Under the pieces are notes generated by a model. It was not told the DNA's origin. It saw only the letters and a list, made by a program, of their open reading frames with translations, and did no database searches. This document shows positions 49,760 to 59,597 of a DNA stretch of 64,000 bases, piece by piece. The translations under genes were made by a program, and so were the position numbers. Source of the DNA: an uncultured Bacteroidales bacterium (lineage in GTDB: Bacteria; Bacteroidota; Bacteroidia; Bacteroidales; Bacteroidaceae); contig CADBWR010000008.1 in the NCBI GenBank assembly GCA_902798425.1, forward strand, positions 182,238 to 246,237, written 5' to 3'. Position 1 is the stretch's first letter. Each line of letters opens with the position of its first letter.

Positions 49760-50662
49760 ATGCGTGGAATAGTTTTAGCAGGCGGTTCAGGCACTCGCCT
49801 CTATCCAATTACGAAGGGCATCTCAAAGCAGTTGATGCCAATCTACGACAAACCGATGATATACTATCCTATCAGTGTACTGATGCTGGCAGGAATACGT
49901 GATATCCTTATCATCTCAACACCATTTGACTTGCCTGGCTTCAAGCGTCTCCTTGGCGATGGCTCAGATTATGGTGTACACTTCGAATATGCTGAGCAGC
50001 CCTCACCAGATGGCCTCGCACAGGCATTTACCATAGGCGCAGATTTTATAGGAGACGATTGTGCCTGTCTCGTGCTGGGAGACAACATCTTCCAAGGTGC
50101 AGGATTCACAAAGATGCTGAAGGAAGCAGTTCGTACCGCAGAAGAAGAGAAGAAGGCTACTGTCTTCGGCTACTGGGTTAATGACCCCGAGCGCTATGGC
50201 GTAGCAGAATTCGACAAGGATGGCAACTGCCTCTCTATTGAGGAGAAGCCAGAGCATCCTAAGAGCAACTATGCTGTGGTGGGACTCTACTTCTATCCAA
50301 ATAAGGTCGTTGATGTGGCAAGTAAGATAAAGCCATCAGCACGTGGTGAGTATGAGATAACAACAGTAAACCAATGGTTCCTCAACGATAAGGAGCTGAA
50401 GGTGCAGACACTTGGCCGAGGCTTTGCTTGGCTTGACACAGGCACTCACGACTCACTTTCTGAGGCTTCTACATATATAGAAGTGCTTGAGAAACGTCAG
50501 GGATTAAAGGTTGCATGCCTTGAAGGAATTGCATACCGTAAGGGCTGGATAGATGAGGAGAAGATGCGAGAACTTGCTAAGCCAATGCTGAAAAACCAGT
50601 ATGGTCAGTATCTATTGCAGGTTATTGAAGAAGTAAAACGAACAGGAAATCCCAATATCTGA
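49760..50662 (+). CDS. rfbA: Glucose-1-phosphate thymidylyltransferase
   Basis: 300 residues. The nucleotidyltransferase signature [35 protein letters not shown] at the N-terminus, [30 protein letters not shown], and the C-terminal [14 protein letters not shown] are diagnostic of RmlA. It makes dTDP-glucose from glucose-1-phosphate and dTTP. Its stop overlaps the rfbD start by one base. rfbB, needed between this step and rfbC, is not in the window. Confidence 0.96.
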   Translation: MRGIVLAGGSGTRLYPITKGISKQLMPIYDKPMIYYPISVLMLAGIRDILIISTPFDLPGFKRLLGDGSDYGVHFEYAEQPSPDGLAQAFTIGADFIGDDCACLVLGDNIFQGAGFTKMLKEAVRTAEEEKKATVFGYWVNDPERYGVAEFDKDGNCLSIEEKPEHPKSNYAVVGLYFYPNKVVDVASKIKPSARGEYEITTVNQWFLNDKELKVQTLGRGFAWLDTGTHDSLSEASTYIEVLEKRQGLKVACLEGIAYRKGWIDEEKMRELAKPMLKNQYGQYLLQVIEEVKRTGNPNI

Positions 50663-51597
50663 TGACGATACTTGTTACAGGTGCAAACGGCCAATTGGGC
50701 AATGAAATGCGAATCATTGCTAAAGATAGTTCTGATAAGTATATCTTTACCGATGTGGTAGATGCCTCTGAGGAGTCCATTACCATGCTGAAGAAGTTAG
50801 CAGGTGATGATATCAATACAGATACGGTGCATCTCGATATAACAAACCTTGAGGCTATCCGCGAGGTTGTGAGAAGAGAAAAGGTAGAAGCAATTGTCAA
50901 CTGTGCCGCATGGACAAACGTGGATGGAGCTGAAGACCCAGAGAAATATGCACTGGTTGAGATGTTGAATGCAACTGCACCAGAGAATCTTGCCAAAGCC
51001 ATGAAGGAGGTTGATGGGTGGTTAGTTCAAATATCTACTGATTATGTTTTTGGCAAGGAACCATACAATACACCTTGCAAGGAGGACCAAAAGGGTACAC
51101 CTACTGGTATATATGGTGCCACAAAGCTCCTTGGAGAGCAGAAAATCATTGCTACAGGATGTAAATATATGATCCTGCGCACAGCATGGCTTTATAGCGA
51201 ATTTGGAAAGAACTTCGTGAAGACCATGTTGAATCTTACGGCAACTCAGCCCCAGCTGAAGGTCGTCTTTGACCAAACAGGTACTCCTACTTATGCTTTG
51301 GATTTGGCCACAGCCATAGTTGCTGCATTGAAGAATCCTGTAGATGGTGTTTATCATTATAGTAATGAAGGTGTTTGCTCCTGGTTTGACTTTACCAAGA
51401 TGATTGCTGAATATGCAGGTAATACGGCATGTGATATTCAACCATGCCACAGCGATGAATTCCCTAGCCCTGTAAAACGCCCAGCTTATTCAGTGCTAGA
51501 TAAGACTAAAGTGAAGGATGTCTTTGGAATTAGTATTCCATATTGGACAGAGTCTCTTAAGAATTGCATTGTTAATATTGAAAAATCAATAATATGA
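50662..51597 (+). CDS. rfbD: dTDP-4-dehydrorhamnose reductase
   Basis: 311 residues. Short-chain-dehydrogenase fold: ILVTGANGQLGNEMR, VNCAAWTNVDGAEDPE, QISTDYVFGKEPYNTPCKEDQKGTPTGIYGATKLLGEQ (Tyr-x3-Lys in YGATK), and LRTAWLYSEFGKNFVKTM. It reduces the 4-keto group to give dTDP-L-rhamnose. An internal segment of about 25 residues with LKKLAGDDINTD makes it slightly longer than E. coli RmlD. It overlaps glf by 4 nt (ATGA 51594). Confidence 0.95.
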   Translation: MTILVTGANGQLGNEMRIIAKDSSDKYIFTDVVDASEESITMLKKLAGDDINTDTVHLDITNLEAIREVVRREKVEAIVNCAAWTNVDGAEDPEKYALVEMLNATAPENLAKAMKEVDGWLVQISTDYVFGKEPYNTPCKEDQKGTPTGIYGATKLLGEQKIIATGCKYMILRTAWLYSEFGKNFVKTMLNLTATQPQLKVVFDQTGTPTYALDLATAIVAALKNPVDGVYHYSNEGVCSWFDFTKMIAEYAGNTACDIQPCHSDEFPSPVKRPAYSVLDKTKVKDVFGISIPYWTESLKNCIVNIEKSII

Positions 51598-52733
51598 TTC
51601 AATACGATTATCTCATAGTAGGCTCTGGTCTTTTTGGCGCTACCTTTGCGCATCAGGCCACGAAGCAAGGAAAGAAATGCCTTGTGATAGACAAGCGCCC
51701 TCATCTGGGCGGTAACGTCTATTGTGAAAATGTGGAAGGCATAAACGTTCATAAGTATGGTGCACACATTTTCCATACAAACAACAAAGAGGTCTGGGAC
51801 TTTGTGAACAGCATTGTGCCGTTCAATAGGTACACCAACAGTCCTGTTGCCAATTATCATGGAAAGCTTTACAACCTTCCATTCAACATGAACACCTTCT
51901 ATCAGATGTGGGGTGTGACCACACCGGAAGAAGCTGTCGCTAAGATTGAAGAGCAGAAAGCTGAGGCTGTTGCCAAGATGAAGGCAGAAGGAGTATCGGA
52001 ACCTCGCAACCTAGAAGAGCAAGGTCTTTGTCTGGTTGGTAAAGACATCTTTGAGAAGCTCATCAAGGAATACACCGAGAAACAGTGGGGCCGTAATTGC
52101 AGCGAACTGCCTGCATTCATCATCAAACGTCTGCCTGTTCGTCTTGTGTTTGACAACAATTACTTCAATGATGCCTATCAGGGTATCCCCATTGGTGGTT
52201 ACAACAAACTCATTGAAGGATTGTTGGAAGGTGTAGAGTGTAGGACCAATACCGACTTCTTCAAGAGCGAGTATCGCGACTGGCGCAAATTTGCAAAACA
52301 GTTGGTGTATACTGGCCCAATAGATGAGTATTTTGATTTCAAATACGGCAAGCTTGATTGGCGTACAGTTAGCTTCAAAACAAAGGTATTGGATACGCCA
52401 AACTACCAAGGCAATGCTGTCGTAAACTATACCTCTCATGAGCGGCCATATACACGTGTTATTGAACACAAACATTTTGAGATGTTTGGTCAAGCAGTAT
52501 ATGACTGTCCGAAGACTGTTGTAAGCGAGGAATACTCCACAGAGTATAAAGAGGGTATGGAGCAGTACTATCCTGTAAATGATGATAAGAACAACCTGCT
52601 GGCGGAGAAGTATCGTGCTATGGCAGCAGAGGAGAAAGATGTCGTTTTTGGAGGCCGTTTGGCAGAGTACAAATATTACGATATGGCCCCTATCATTGAG
52701 CAAGTACTCTATTGGAGGAGTTTTAATTCTTAA
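51594..52733 (+). CDS. glf: UDP-galactopyranose mutase
   Basis: 379 residues. FAD-binding DYLIVGSGLFGATFAHQATKQGKKCLVIDKRPHLGGNVYCE at the N-terminus, GAHIFHTNNKEVWDFV, the active-site WG at TEKQWGRNCSELP, and the C-terminal GGRLAEYKYYDM are typical. The enzyme converts UDP-Galp to UDP-Galf, so the polysaccharide probably contains galactofuranose. With galE in the same cluster the pathway from UDP-glucose is complete. Confidence 0.95.
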   Translation: MIQYDYLIVGSGLFGATFAHQATKQGKKCLVIDKRPHLGGNVYCENVEGINVHKYGAHIFHTNNKEVWDFVNSIVPFNRYTNSPVANYHGKLYNLPFNMNTFYQMWGVTTPEEAVAKIEEQKAEAVAKMKAEGVSEPRNLEEQGLCLVGKDIFEKLIKEYTEKQWGRNCSELPAFIIKRLPVRLVFDNNYFNDAYQGIPIGGYNKLIEGLLEGVECRTNTDFFKSEYRDWRKFAKQLVYTGPIDEYFDFKYGKLDWRTVSFKTKVLDTPNYQGNAVVNYTSHERPYTRVIEHKHFEMFGQAVYDCPKTVVSEEYSTEYKEGMEQYYPVNDDKNNLLAEKYRAMAAEEKDVVFGGRLAEYKYYDMAPIIEQVLYWRSFNS

Positions 52734-52736
52734 TCT

Positions 52737-54185
52737 ATGGCTCAATCCATTACCAAGAACGCATTCTATAATGTACTGCTCAACCTTGCGGCTGTTGTAT
52801 TTCCGCTAATAACGGCTCCTTATGTTTCGCGCGTATTGGAGCCTGATGGAGTAGGATTGTTCAATTTCTCTAATACCTATGCAGGCTATTTTGCATTAGT
52901 GGCCATGTTGGGCATCCCAACATACGGAGTGCGTGAAGTTTCGAAACTAAGAGACAACAAGGAAGCATTATCAAAACTCGTATCTCAACTAATGTCAATA
53001 GCAGCAATTACTACATTAGTTGTTTCGATAATCTATATCATTACAGTAGCGTTAATTGGTCAGCTTTCAGAGAATTATTTAATATTCTTGATTGCGGGCT
53101 TTGCCATTTACTTAGCTCCTTTTAAGATTAATTGGTATTATCAGGGGATAGAAGAATTCGGTGTTATTACAAAAGTATCTTTAGTGGTCAGGGCTCTAAG
53201 CGTCATTTGTTTGTTTGTCTTTGTAAGGGAAAAGGAAGACTTGATAATATATGTTATCTTAAGTGTTCTTGGTGGCGTTTTGGCAGATATTTGGAATTTT
53301 ATTAGGATGTGTCACTTAGGTATTAAGCCTCGATTAACATTGCATGGATTGAAACCACATCTGAATCCACTAATGATTCTATTCGCTTCTTCAATAGCAA
53401 TATCTATATATACAGTTCTTGATACACTGATGATGGGTTTTATGACTGATTATGAAGAAACAGGCTATTATACTAGCGCCATGCATATTTCAAAGGTTAT
53501 AGTTACAGCGGTAACAAGTTTGTCATTAGTGGCAGTGCCACGTATCTCTTATTATATGCAGAACAAGGATTATGAGAACATAAATCTGTTAATGAATAAA
53601 TCCTTTTCTGTTGTATCGTTTTTGGCATTTCCCGTTGCTTTTGGTATGGCATGTTTAGCACCAACCTTTGTCCCTTTGTTTTTTGGTGTAAAATTTACGG
53701 GGGCTGTTATACCTTTGATGATACTTAGTGCAATTGTTGTTTTTATAGGTCTCAATAATATTACAGGAATGCAAGTACTTGTTGGAATGGGCTATGACAA
53801 GTTTTTTTTATATTCAATGCTTGCTGGAACTATTTCTAATTTTGTACTTAATGTTATATTTATACCATCTTATGGCGCTATAGGCGCTTCTATTTCATCT
53901 GTAATAGCAGAATTTTTAGTGTTTCTAATTTCGGGAGTTTTTGTATATAGAAAGACTTCTGTCAGATTTAAGTTGAACGAAGTGTCAAGGGCCTTATTAG
54001 GGGCAGTATCTTTTATACCCATAATGTTGCTACTTCAACAACATTTTTATGGGTGGAAGTTTGTTGGCCTATTTGTATTTTCGGGTGGATTGATTTACAT
54101 ATTAATTGAGAATATTTGTAAAAGCACATCCCTCGAATTATTAAAGAATTTGCTTTTGTCTAAGATTCAAAGAAATAAGCGATAG
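52737..54185 (+). CDS. Oligosaccharide flippase (Wzx-like)
   Basis: 482 residues with about 12-14 membrane helices, e.g. SITKNAFYNVLLNLAAVVFPLITAPYVSRVLEPDGVGLFNF at the N-terminus, the family motif region that precedes LGIPTYGVREVSKLR, and NNITGMQVLVGMGYDKFFLYSMLAGTISNFVLNVIFIP in the second half. It flips lipid-linked repeat units across the inner membrane. It starts 3 nt after glf and ends before a hairpin at 54208-54224. Confidence 0.93.
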   Translation: MAQSITKNAFYNVLLNLAAVVFPLITAPYVSRVLEPDGVGLFNFSNTYAGYFALVAMLGIPTYGVREVSKLRDNKEALSKLVSQLMSIAAITTLVVSIIYIITVALIGQLSENYLIFLIAGFAIYLAPFKINWYYQGIEEFGVITKVSLVVRALSVICLFVFVREKEDLIIYVILSVLGGVLADIWNFIRMCHLGIKPRLTLHGLKPHLNPLMILFASSIAISIYTVLDTLMMGFMTDYEETGYYTSAMHISKVIVTAVTSLSLVAVPRISYYMQNKDYENINLLMNKSFSVVSFLAFPVAFGMACLAPTFVPLFFGVKFTGAVIPLMILSAIVVFIGLNNITGMQVLVGMGYDKFFLYSMLAGTISNFVLNVIFIPSYGAIGASISSVIAEFLVFLISGVFVYRKTSVRFKLNEVSRALLGAVSFIPIMLLLQQHFYGWKFVGLFVFSGGLIYILIENICKSTSLELLKNLLLSKIQRNKR

Positions 54186-54207
54186 TTGTTTTCGAATTAT
54201 TAACCAT

Positions 54208-54224
54208 AACGCCCAATTGGCGTT
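54208..54224 (+). terminator. Possible intra-operon hairpin after the flippase gene
   Basis: AACGCC (54208-54213) and GGCGTT (54219-54224) pair with a 5-nt loop, followed by CTAACAATTTTATTT. The stem is short and the T-run broken, so it may be a weak terminator or attenuator. Confidence 0.35.
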
Positions 54225-54239
54225 CTAACAATTTTATTT

Positions 54240-55253
54240 ATGAAATACAACAAAATTTACGTCCTTGCGCCATACGCACATGCAACAGGAGGTGTGGAAT
54301 TGGCTCATCAGTTAGTAGACTATCTTAGAAATCACAATCAAGAAGCCTATATTGTCTATGTAAAAGACGATGAGATTGTTGATACAAATACAGTCACGGA
54401 GAACTACAAAAAATATAATATTGCATTATCAAATTCAATTGAAGATGATAAAAAGAATATGTTAGTATTACCTGAAATATTCTTCGATTTTATTTACCGG
54501 TACAGAAGTATTAACATAGGATGTTGGTGGATGTCTGTTGATGGAAGATATAAGTACACCGCTACATCTTTTTGGGAATCATTGATGTTCAATAAAAGGT
54601 TTATTGAAATTCTGAAATTATTTAAACGTATTATTTGTTACCCTTCTTTGTTTAAAAGGAATAGTAACAAGATGTTGCTAAAAGAAGATCATAGAATTAC
54701 CCATTTCTACCAATCAGCATACGCGCAACACCATCTCTATAATAAAGGTTTTTCGAAGGTGCTGCCTTTGTCTGATTATATTAATACTGAATTCTTTACT
54801 CAACATACATCTGAAAGACAAGATATCGTATTATATAATCCCAGCAAAGGGAAGGAGTTTACAAAAAAACTTATCGAATACTCCAAAGGTGTGGAATTCG
54901 TACCACTAAAAGGCCTAAGCAGACAAGAATTAGTGGACTTAATGAATAAGGCTAAGCTTTATATAGACTTTGGCGAGTTCCCAGGAAAGGACAGACTTCC
55001 AAGAGAGGCTATTATAAATGGCTGTGTAATAATAACTGGGAAATTAGGAGCATCGTATTTTTACGAAGACGTGGCAATTCCTCAGGACTATAAAATCGAG
55101 ACTAGAAAATCAAATATCCCATTAATAAAGAAGAGAATAGATTATATTTTCGGCCATTATGAAGACTGTTTTAAGGATATGGAGCTCTATAAGTCAAGAA
55201 TTTTAGAAGAAAAAAAGGTCTTCTATAATGAAATTGAGAAGGCATTTATTTGA
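54240..55253 (+). CDS. Probable glycosyltransferase
   Basis: 337 residues, soluble. The start KIYVLAPYAHATGGVELAHQLVDYLRNHNQEAYIVYV has the GG-E-A-hQL pattern of the first Rossmann strand of GT-B enzymes. The C-terminal half DIVLYNPSKGKEFTKKLIEYS, FVPLKGLSRQELVDLMNKAKLYIDFGEFPGKDRLPREAIINGCVII contains the acidic/Pro-Arg-Glu donor-site region. The substrate is unknown. It lies between the flippase and a GT2 gene, as expected in an assembly cluster. Confidence 0.72.
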   Translation: MKYNKIYVLAPYAHATGGVELAHQLVDYLRNHNQEAYIVYVKDDEIVDTNTVTENYKKYNIALSNSIEDDKKNMLVLPEIFFDFIYRYRSINIGCWWMSVDGRYKYTATSFWESLMFNKRFIEILKLFKRIICYPSLFKRNSNKMLLKEDHRITHFYQSAYAQHHLYNKGFSKVLPLSDYINTEFFTQHTSERQDIVLYNPSKGKEFTKKLIEYSKGVEFVPLKGLSRQELVDLMNKAKLYIDFGEFPGKDRLPREAIINGCVIITGKLGASYFYEDVAIPQDYKIETRKSNIPLIKKRIDYIFGHYEDCFKDMELYKSRILEEKKVFYNEIEKAFI

Positions 55254-55269
55254 ATAGGACAATGAAAAT

Positions 55270-56247
55270 ATGAACGATTGTGTTTTATTCTCCATATTGA
55301 TCCCTGCATATAAATCACAGTTCTTTAGTGCTGCAATTGAATCTATTCTCATGCAAACATATAAGGATTGGGAACTTGTGATTGTGGATGACCATTCGCC
55401 AGAGGATTTAAAGAATATTGTTGATAGTTTTGCAGATAATCGTATCCGCTATTATCGCAATGAAAAAAATTATGGTGCAATAGATGTTGTCGATAATTGG
55501 AATAAATGCTTATCATATGCTAAAGGTGACTATGTAATATGCATGGGAGATGATGATATTCTACCTTATAATGCTTTAGAGACCTATAAAGATCTGATTG
55601 ACAGATATCCGTCGATAAAGGTCTATCATGGTCGTACAGAGCTTATTGATGAAGAAGGTAAAAGCTTGGCTTTATTGGAACCACGAGAAGAATTGGAATC
55701 GCCGTTAGCTTTAATTTATTATAGATGGAAAGGCAGATATCAATATATAGGTGATTTCTGTTATGAAAAACAATCGTTAGAGGATAATGGTGGGTTTTAT
55801 AAACTTCCCTTAGCTTGGTCTTCTGATGATATCAGTGCCGTAAGGCAGGCATCTGTGGGTGAAGGTATTGTAAATTCAAACAAAGTTCTTTTTAAATATC
55901 GAATTAATAGATTATCGATAACAAGTTCAGGATCAATACCTATTAAATTGGAAGCAATAAAGTTAGAAGATAAATGGTATGAATCATTTCTAAATCGATA
56001 CTCAGTAAAAGGGGAAAATGAGGGTATATACTTGCAGTATTTAAATACGATGCGGGAAGCGCATTTTTTGAAGAAAAAACTAAGTATAATAGTTTCAGAT
56101 ATTAGTGCTCATCCATCTCGATTCTTTTTTTGGCTGAATAATAGGAAAAAATACGGGTTATCGCTAAAGATGATTGTATATGTCCTTTTGATGGGAATAA
56201 TAGATAGAGGAAAGGAGCAGAATAAGAATCGCTATTATAAAGGTTAA
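55270..56247 (+). CDS. Family 2 glycosyltransferase
   Basis: 325 residues. GT-A fold: LFSILIPAYKSQFFSAAIESILMQTYKDWELVIVDDHSPED at the N-terminus, then VICMGDDDIL with the metal-binding DDD, and a downstream DFCYEKQSLEDNGGFYKLPLAWSSDD acceptor region. A C-terminal stretch with a hydrophobic helix (SLKMIVYVLLMGIIDRG) could hold it at the membrane. The donor and acceptor are unknown. It lies 16 nt after the previous gene. Confidence 0.9.
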   Translation: MNDCVLFSILIPAYKSQFFSAAIESILMQTYKDWELVIVDDHSPEDLKNIVDSFADNRIRYYRNEKNYGAIDVVDNWNKCLSYAKGDYVICMGDDDILPYNALETYKDLIDRYPSIKVYHGRTELIDEEGKSLALLEPREELESPLALIYYRWKGRYQYIGDFCYEKQSLEDNGGFYKLPLAWSSDDISAVRQASVGEGIVNSNKVLFKYRINRLSITSSGSIPIKLEAIKLEDKWYESFLNRYSVKGENEGIYLQYLNTMREAHFLKKKLSIIVSDISAHPSRFFFWLNNRKKYGLSLKMIVYVLLMGIIDRGKEQNKNRYYKG

Positions 56248-56266
56248 GGCTTAAGGGAAGGATTAT

Positions 56267-57361
56267 ATGTTTATATATATATTTATTCTTTTTTTACTTC
56301 TGATATTTGGCATTGCAGACGTAAACCATTCTTTAAGGAGTGACCCAAAACAAGTTTGTTATTTGGGTCTAATAGGACTTTTTTGGTTTTTGGGTATCAT
56401 CAGGTGGGAAACAGGAACGGATTGGGATTCATATTATGATTTTTTTAACAACAATAATACACTAGCGGAATTTGAAAACAGAGCATTTGAGCCATTTTAT
56501 ACATATATTGCATATGCAGTAAAAACAATAACAGATGAGTATTGGGTATTTCTTCTTGTATGTACATTATTAATTTACATACTTGTGACACCAACAATAT
56601 ATAAGTATTCTCCTTTACCATTTGTTTCGCTCTTGCTATATTTCTTACTGAGAAAAGCGGATATCTTTTTTACACGAGAATCAATAGCGTTGGCATTTTG
56701 TTTTTTTTCAATTAGATTTATAGAAAAACGGAAATTAATCCCATTTATTATTTCTGTATTAATAGGTATGCAGTTTCATAGATCAGTAATTGTCTTTATG
56801 CCAGCATATTTCATATACACTCTGCGATTAAACACCAAACATATTTTCATTATAGTTGGTGTGTTTTTCGTTATTTCTTTAGCTGCAATAAATGTGCTTA
56901 AAGACTATCTTTTGTCAATATCATATCTATTGGGCGATATTTTTGTGGATAAGGCAGAAGCCTATATTGATAGAGGAGACGAAACATTTGGTTATGGAGT
57001 CTCTTTACAGAGATCCCTGATACAAGGTGTTATAAATAATGGTTTCTTACTCTTATTGTTTGCATATACAGTTAAGAAAAGAAACACCCCATTTACTAAG
57101 GGCATGTTTAACCTTTATGCATTCTCTATTATTGTTTTTTTCGTCACATTACCTCTTAATCTGACCTTGGCAAGAGTTTATAACTCATATAATTTGGTGT
57201 CAATCCTCCTGATAGGTCATGCTTTTAGTTGCTTTGGAAAGAAGAATGTTAGTTTTTATTATCTACTTTTCTTCTTCTATATATGTGTTCGTTTTTCTAT
57301 GCAGACCTTTTTTGGCGGATATAGTTATTGTTTCGTTCCTTTTAAATCAATATTATGGTAA
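56267..57361 (+). CDS. EpsG/Wzy-type polysaccharide polymerase
   Basis: 364 residues, strongly hydrophobic with about ten membrane helices. FWFLGIIRWETGTDWDSYYDFF near residue 38-60 is the EpsG-family motif (R-x(3)-GtDw-x(2)-Y). Arg-rich loops follow at FTRESIALAFCFFSIRFIEKRK and MQFHRSVIVF. Such proteins polymerise flipped repeat units. The next gene overlaps its end by 7 nt. It is the only candidate polymerase in the cluster. Confidence 0.85.
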   Translation: MFIYIFILFLLLIFGIADVNHSLRSDPKQVCYLGLIGLFWFLGIIRWETGTDWDSYYDFFNNNNTLAEFENRAFEPFYTYIAYAVKTITDEYWVFLLVCTLLIYILVTPTIYKYSPLPFVSLLLYFLLRKADIFFTRESIALAFCFFSIRFIEKRKLIPFIISVLIGMQFHRSVIVFMPAYFIYTLRLNTKHIFIIVGVFFVISLAAINVLKDYLLSISYLLGDIFVDKAEAYIDRGDETFGYGVSLQRSLIQGVINNGFLLLLFAYTVKKRNTPFTKGMFNLYAFSIIVFFVTLPLNLTLARVYNSYNLVSILLIGHAFSCFGKKNVSFYYLLFFFYICVRFSMQTFFGGYSYCFVPFKSILW

Positions 57362-58500
57362 TTTATGCTTACGACCTGTGTATGACAGGGACTAACCATG
57401 TATATTTCAATTCTGCAATGTTGAAAATGCTCGCCAAGTTATATTCTTGTCGAATTGTGTTTTATGGGGAAAAAGAACACATAAATTTGGTGTCGCAGTT
57501 AGTTAATTATACAAATATTGAATATATACCCCTTCCAGTTTCCAACTATCTTGGAGCAAAGATCTTGCTATCAGATTTTAATGCGATTAGGTGGTATAGG
57601 AAGTCTAGAAAAAGAAATGATGTATCAAAAGATGATTTTATCATTTTTCTGAATAGGCTCCCATTTACGATGCTTTATGTTAATTTTCTAAATCTTTTTG
57701 GAAAGAAAAAAATAATCAATATCCTTCACGGTGAGCTAGAGTATTTGGTAAATCGCAAATTAAAAGGATTAACACGTTACTACTATAGAGTGTTTAAGTG
57801 GGCTTATAAGCTGTCATCGGAGAATAGTATTTACGTTTTTCTTGGAGAATCAATAAAACAGACAGTTATAAATTTTGGAATTAGATTCCCTCACGCAAAA
57901 CTTATCACCATCGACCACCCCTATGGCTATGATGCAATTAGGAATAACAATACTTTATTAGGGGATGAAATGTGTGTTTCAAATGTAGGATCAGCGGCTG
58001 TTCGCAAGAATAGTAATTTAATGCCAGTATTAAAAGAATGTTTAAATAATTGCAATGATAGAATTAAGCTCATGGTTATTGGCACAGTGGAAGAGAGCCT
58101 GCAAAGAGACTTTGAGAAAGCTGGGATTCAATATAATAAGAGCAAGGCAAGCAAAGAGTCTTACGAGAAACAAATATCAGAGACTCATTACTCTTTAAGT
58201 TTCTTTACAAAAGAAATGAATATTGCCTTAGCAAGTGGCAGTTTTTTCGATTGTATAAAGTTTGCCAAGCCTCTTTTGGCTTTAGGCGGCAACCCTTTCA
58301 TTGATTATTATTTCAATCTTTTAGGAGACATAGGTTATCGATTTGGTACTATTGAAGAAATGGCGAATTTTCTTGGCAAATTAGATGGATCTGAAAATAA
58401 TCATTATTTAGAACAAGTGAAGAATTTGGAAAAAGCACAAATAACATTATCATTAGATAATATCGGAGAATCTTTTAAGAAGCAGATGGAAAAATTATGA
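57355..58500 (+). CDS. GT-B-type glycosyltransferase
   Basis: 381 residues. The N-terminal VIYAYDLCMTGTNHVYFNSAMLKMLAKLYSCRIVFYGE and the C-terminal donor-like region (CVSNVGSAAVRKNSNLMPVLKECLNN, IKLMVIGTVEESLQRDFEKAGIQYNKSKASKESYEKQISETHYSLSFF) fit a two-Rossmann enzyme; the usual E-x7-E motif is not clear, so it is a diverged member. It overlaps the polymerase gene by 7 nt and the next glycosyltransferase by 4 nt (ATGA 58497), so translation is coupled. Confidence 0.7.
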   Translation: MVIYAYDLCMTGTNHVYFNSAMLKMLAKLYSCRIVFYGEKEHINLVSQLVNYTNIEYIPLPVSNYLGAKILLSDFNAIRWYRKSRKRNDVSKDDFIIFLNRLPFTMLYVNFLNLFGKKKIINILHGELEYLVNRKLKGLTRYYYRVFKWAYKLSSENSIYVFLGESIKQTVINFGIRFPHAKLITIDHPYGYDAIRNNNTLLGDEMCVSNVGSAAVRKNSNLMPVLKECLNNCNDRIKLMVIGTVEESLQRDFEKAGIQYNKSKASKESYEKQISETHYSLSFFTKEMNIALASGSFFDCIKFAKPLLALGGNPFIDYYFNLLGDIGYRFGTIEEMANFLGKLDGSENNHYLEQVKNLEKAQITLSLDNIGESFKKQMEKL

Positions 58501-59597
58501 AGAATATATTTATTATAGGTGCATTTGGTTATTCAAATAACCAGTTAGATGGCCAGACAATAAAGACAAGAAATGTTTATGATTTGGTAAAAGCAAAACA
58601 TGAAGGTCTAATTTCTTATGTGGATACTTTGGATGTAAGGCGAAAGCCGTGGTTATTGCTCAAGATGGCATGGAGTATGGTTAGATGTGATAAATTAATA
58701 CTGATTCCATGTACGAATAATCTTACATATCTCTTCCCAATTGTTTATTATTTTTCCAAACTATTTTGTTTTGATATAATTCATATATGTATTGGAGGTT
58801 GGCAGGTTGAATATTTTTTAGGAAGTAATTTACAAGAAACTTTTCTTTCTGACTCAAAAGGGTGTGCTGGCAAAAAACCAAGATGGGCTCCGCATCACTA
58901 TCAGATGAAGTTAAATAAGAAAATTAAGGTTGTTATGCCTGAAATGCGTACTGAGATAGAGGAACTAAAAAAGATTGGTTTTACAAACCTTGATTATTTC
59001 CCTAATTTCAGAATGGTAAATCCTACGGTGAAGAAGAGTGCCCAACAGGAAAATCAGGTAATTAGGTTGGTTTTTATGGCAAGAATAATGAAGTTGAAAG
59101 GCTACGAAACAGTCTTTGAGTTTTCTGATTTTTCTAGGGCTAATAATATGAATGTTCAAATAGACTTCTATGGACAAATCAATCCCGAAGAGGAGTCTTA
59201 TTTTCGGTCGTTAATTGAGTCACATTCTGATAACGTAAAATATTGTGGGTATCTTGCCCCGGATAAGATAACCTCTACGTTGAGAGACTACGATATGATG
59301 ATGTTACCTACGAGATTCTATACCGAAAGTCTGCCTGGAACTATTCTTGATTCTTATATAGCGGGAATCCCTATTATAGCAACAAAATGGAAGTATGCTG
59401 AGGAGTTTATAGAAGACGGTAAAACCGGGTTTATTGTTCCATTTAATGATGGACAAGATGAATTTAACAGAAAACTAAAGAGTGTATATGACGATCGCGA
59501 AAAGTTGGCTTTAATGAAGGAATGTGCTTCAGGCGAAGCAATAAAATATTCAGAGGATACAGCATGGAACAGAATAAAAAAGTATCTCTATGATTAA
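58497..59597 (+). CDS. Family 4 glycosyltransferase
   Basis: 366 residues. The C-terminal domain has the GT4 signature: VIRLVFMARIMKLKGYETVFEF, VQIDFYGQINPEEESYFRSLI, VKYCGYLAPDKITSTLRDYDMMMLPTRFYTESLPGTILDSYIAGIPIIATKWKYAEEFIEDGKTGFIV, with the E-x7-E-like Glu residues at TESLPGTILD. The N-terminal domain contains IHICIGGWQVEYFL. The sugar is unknown. It overlaps the next gene by 8 nt. Confidence 0.92.
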   Translation: MKNIFIIGAFGYSNNQLDGQTIKTRNVYDLVKAKHEGLISYVDTLDVRRKPWLLLKMAWSMVRCDKLILIPCTNNLTYLFPIVYYFSKLFCFDIIHICIGGWQVEYFLGSNLQETFLSDSKGCAGKKPRWAPHHYQMKLNKKIKVVMPEMRTEIEELKKIGFTNLDYFPNFRMVNPTVKKSAQQENQVIRLVFMARIMKLKGYETVFEFSDFSRANNMNVQIDFYGQINPEEESYFRSLIESHSDNVKYCGYLAPDKITSTLRDYDMMMLPTRFYTESLPGTILDSYIAGIPIIATKWKYAEEFIEDGKTGFIVPFNDGQDEFNRKLKSVYDDREKLALMKECASGEAIKYSEDTAWNRIKKYLYD

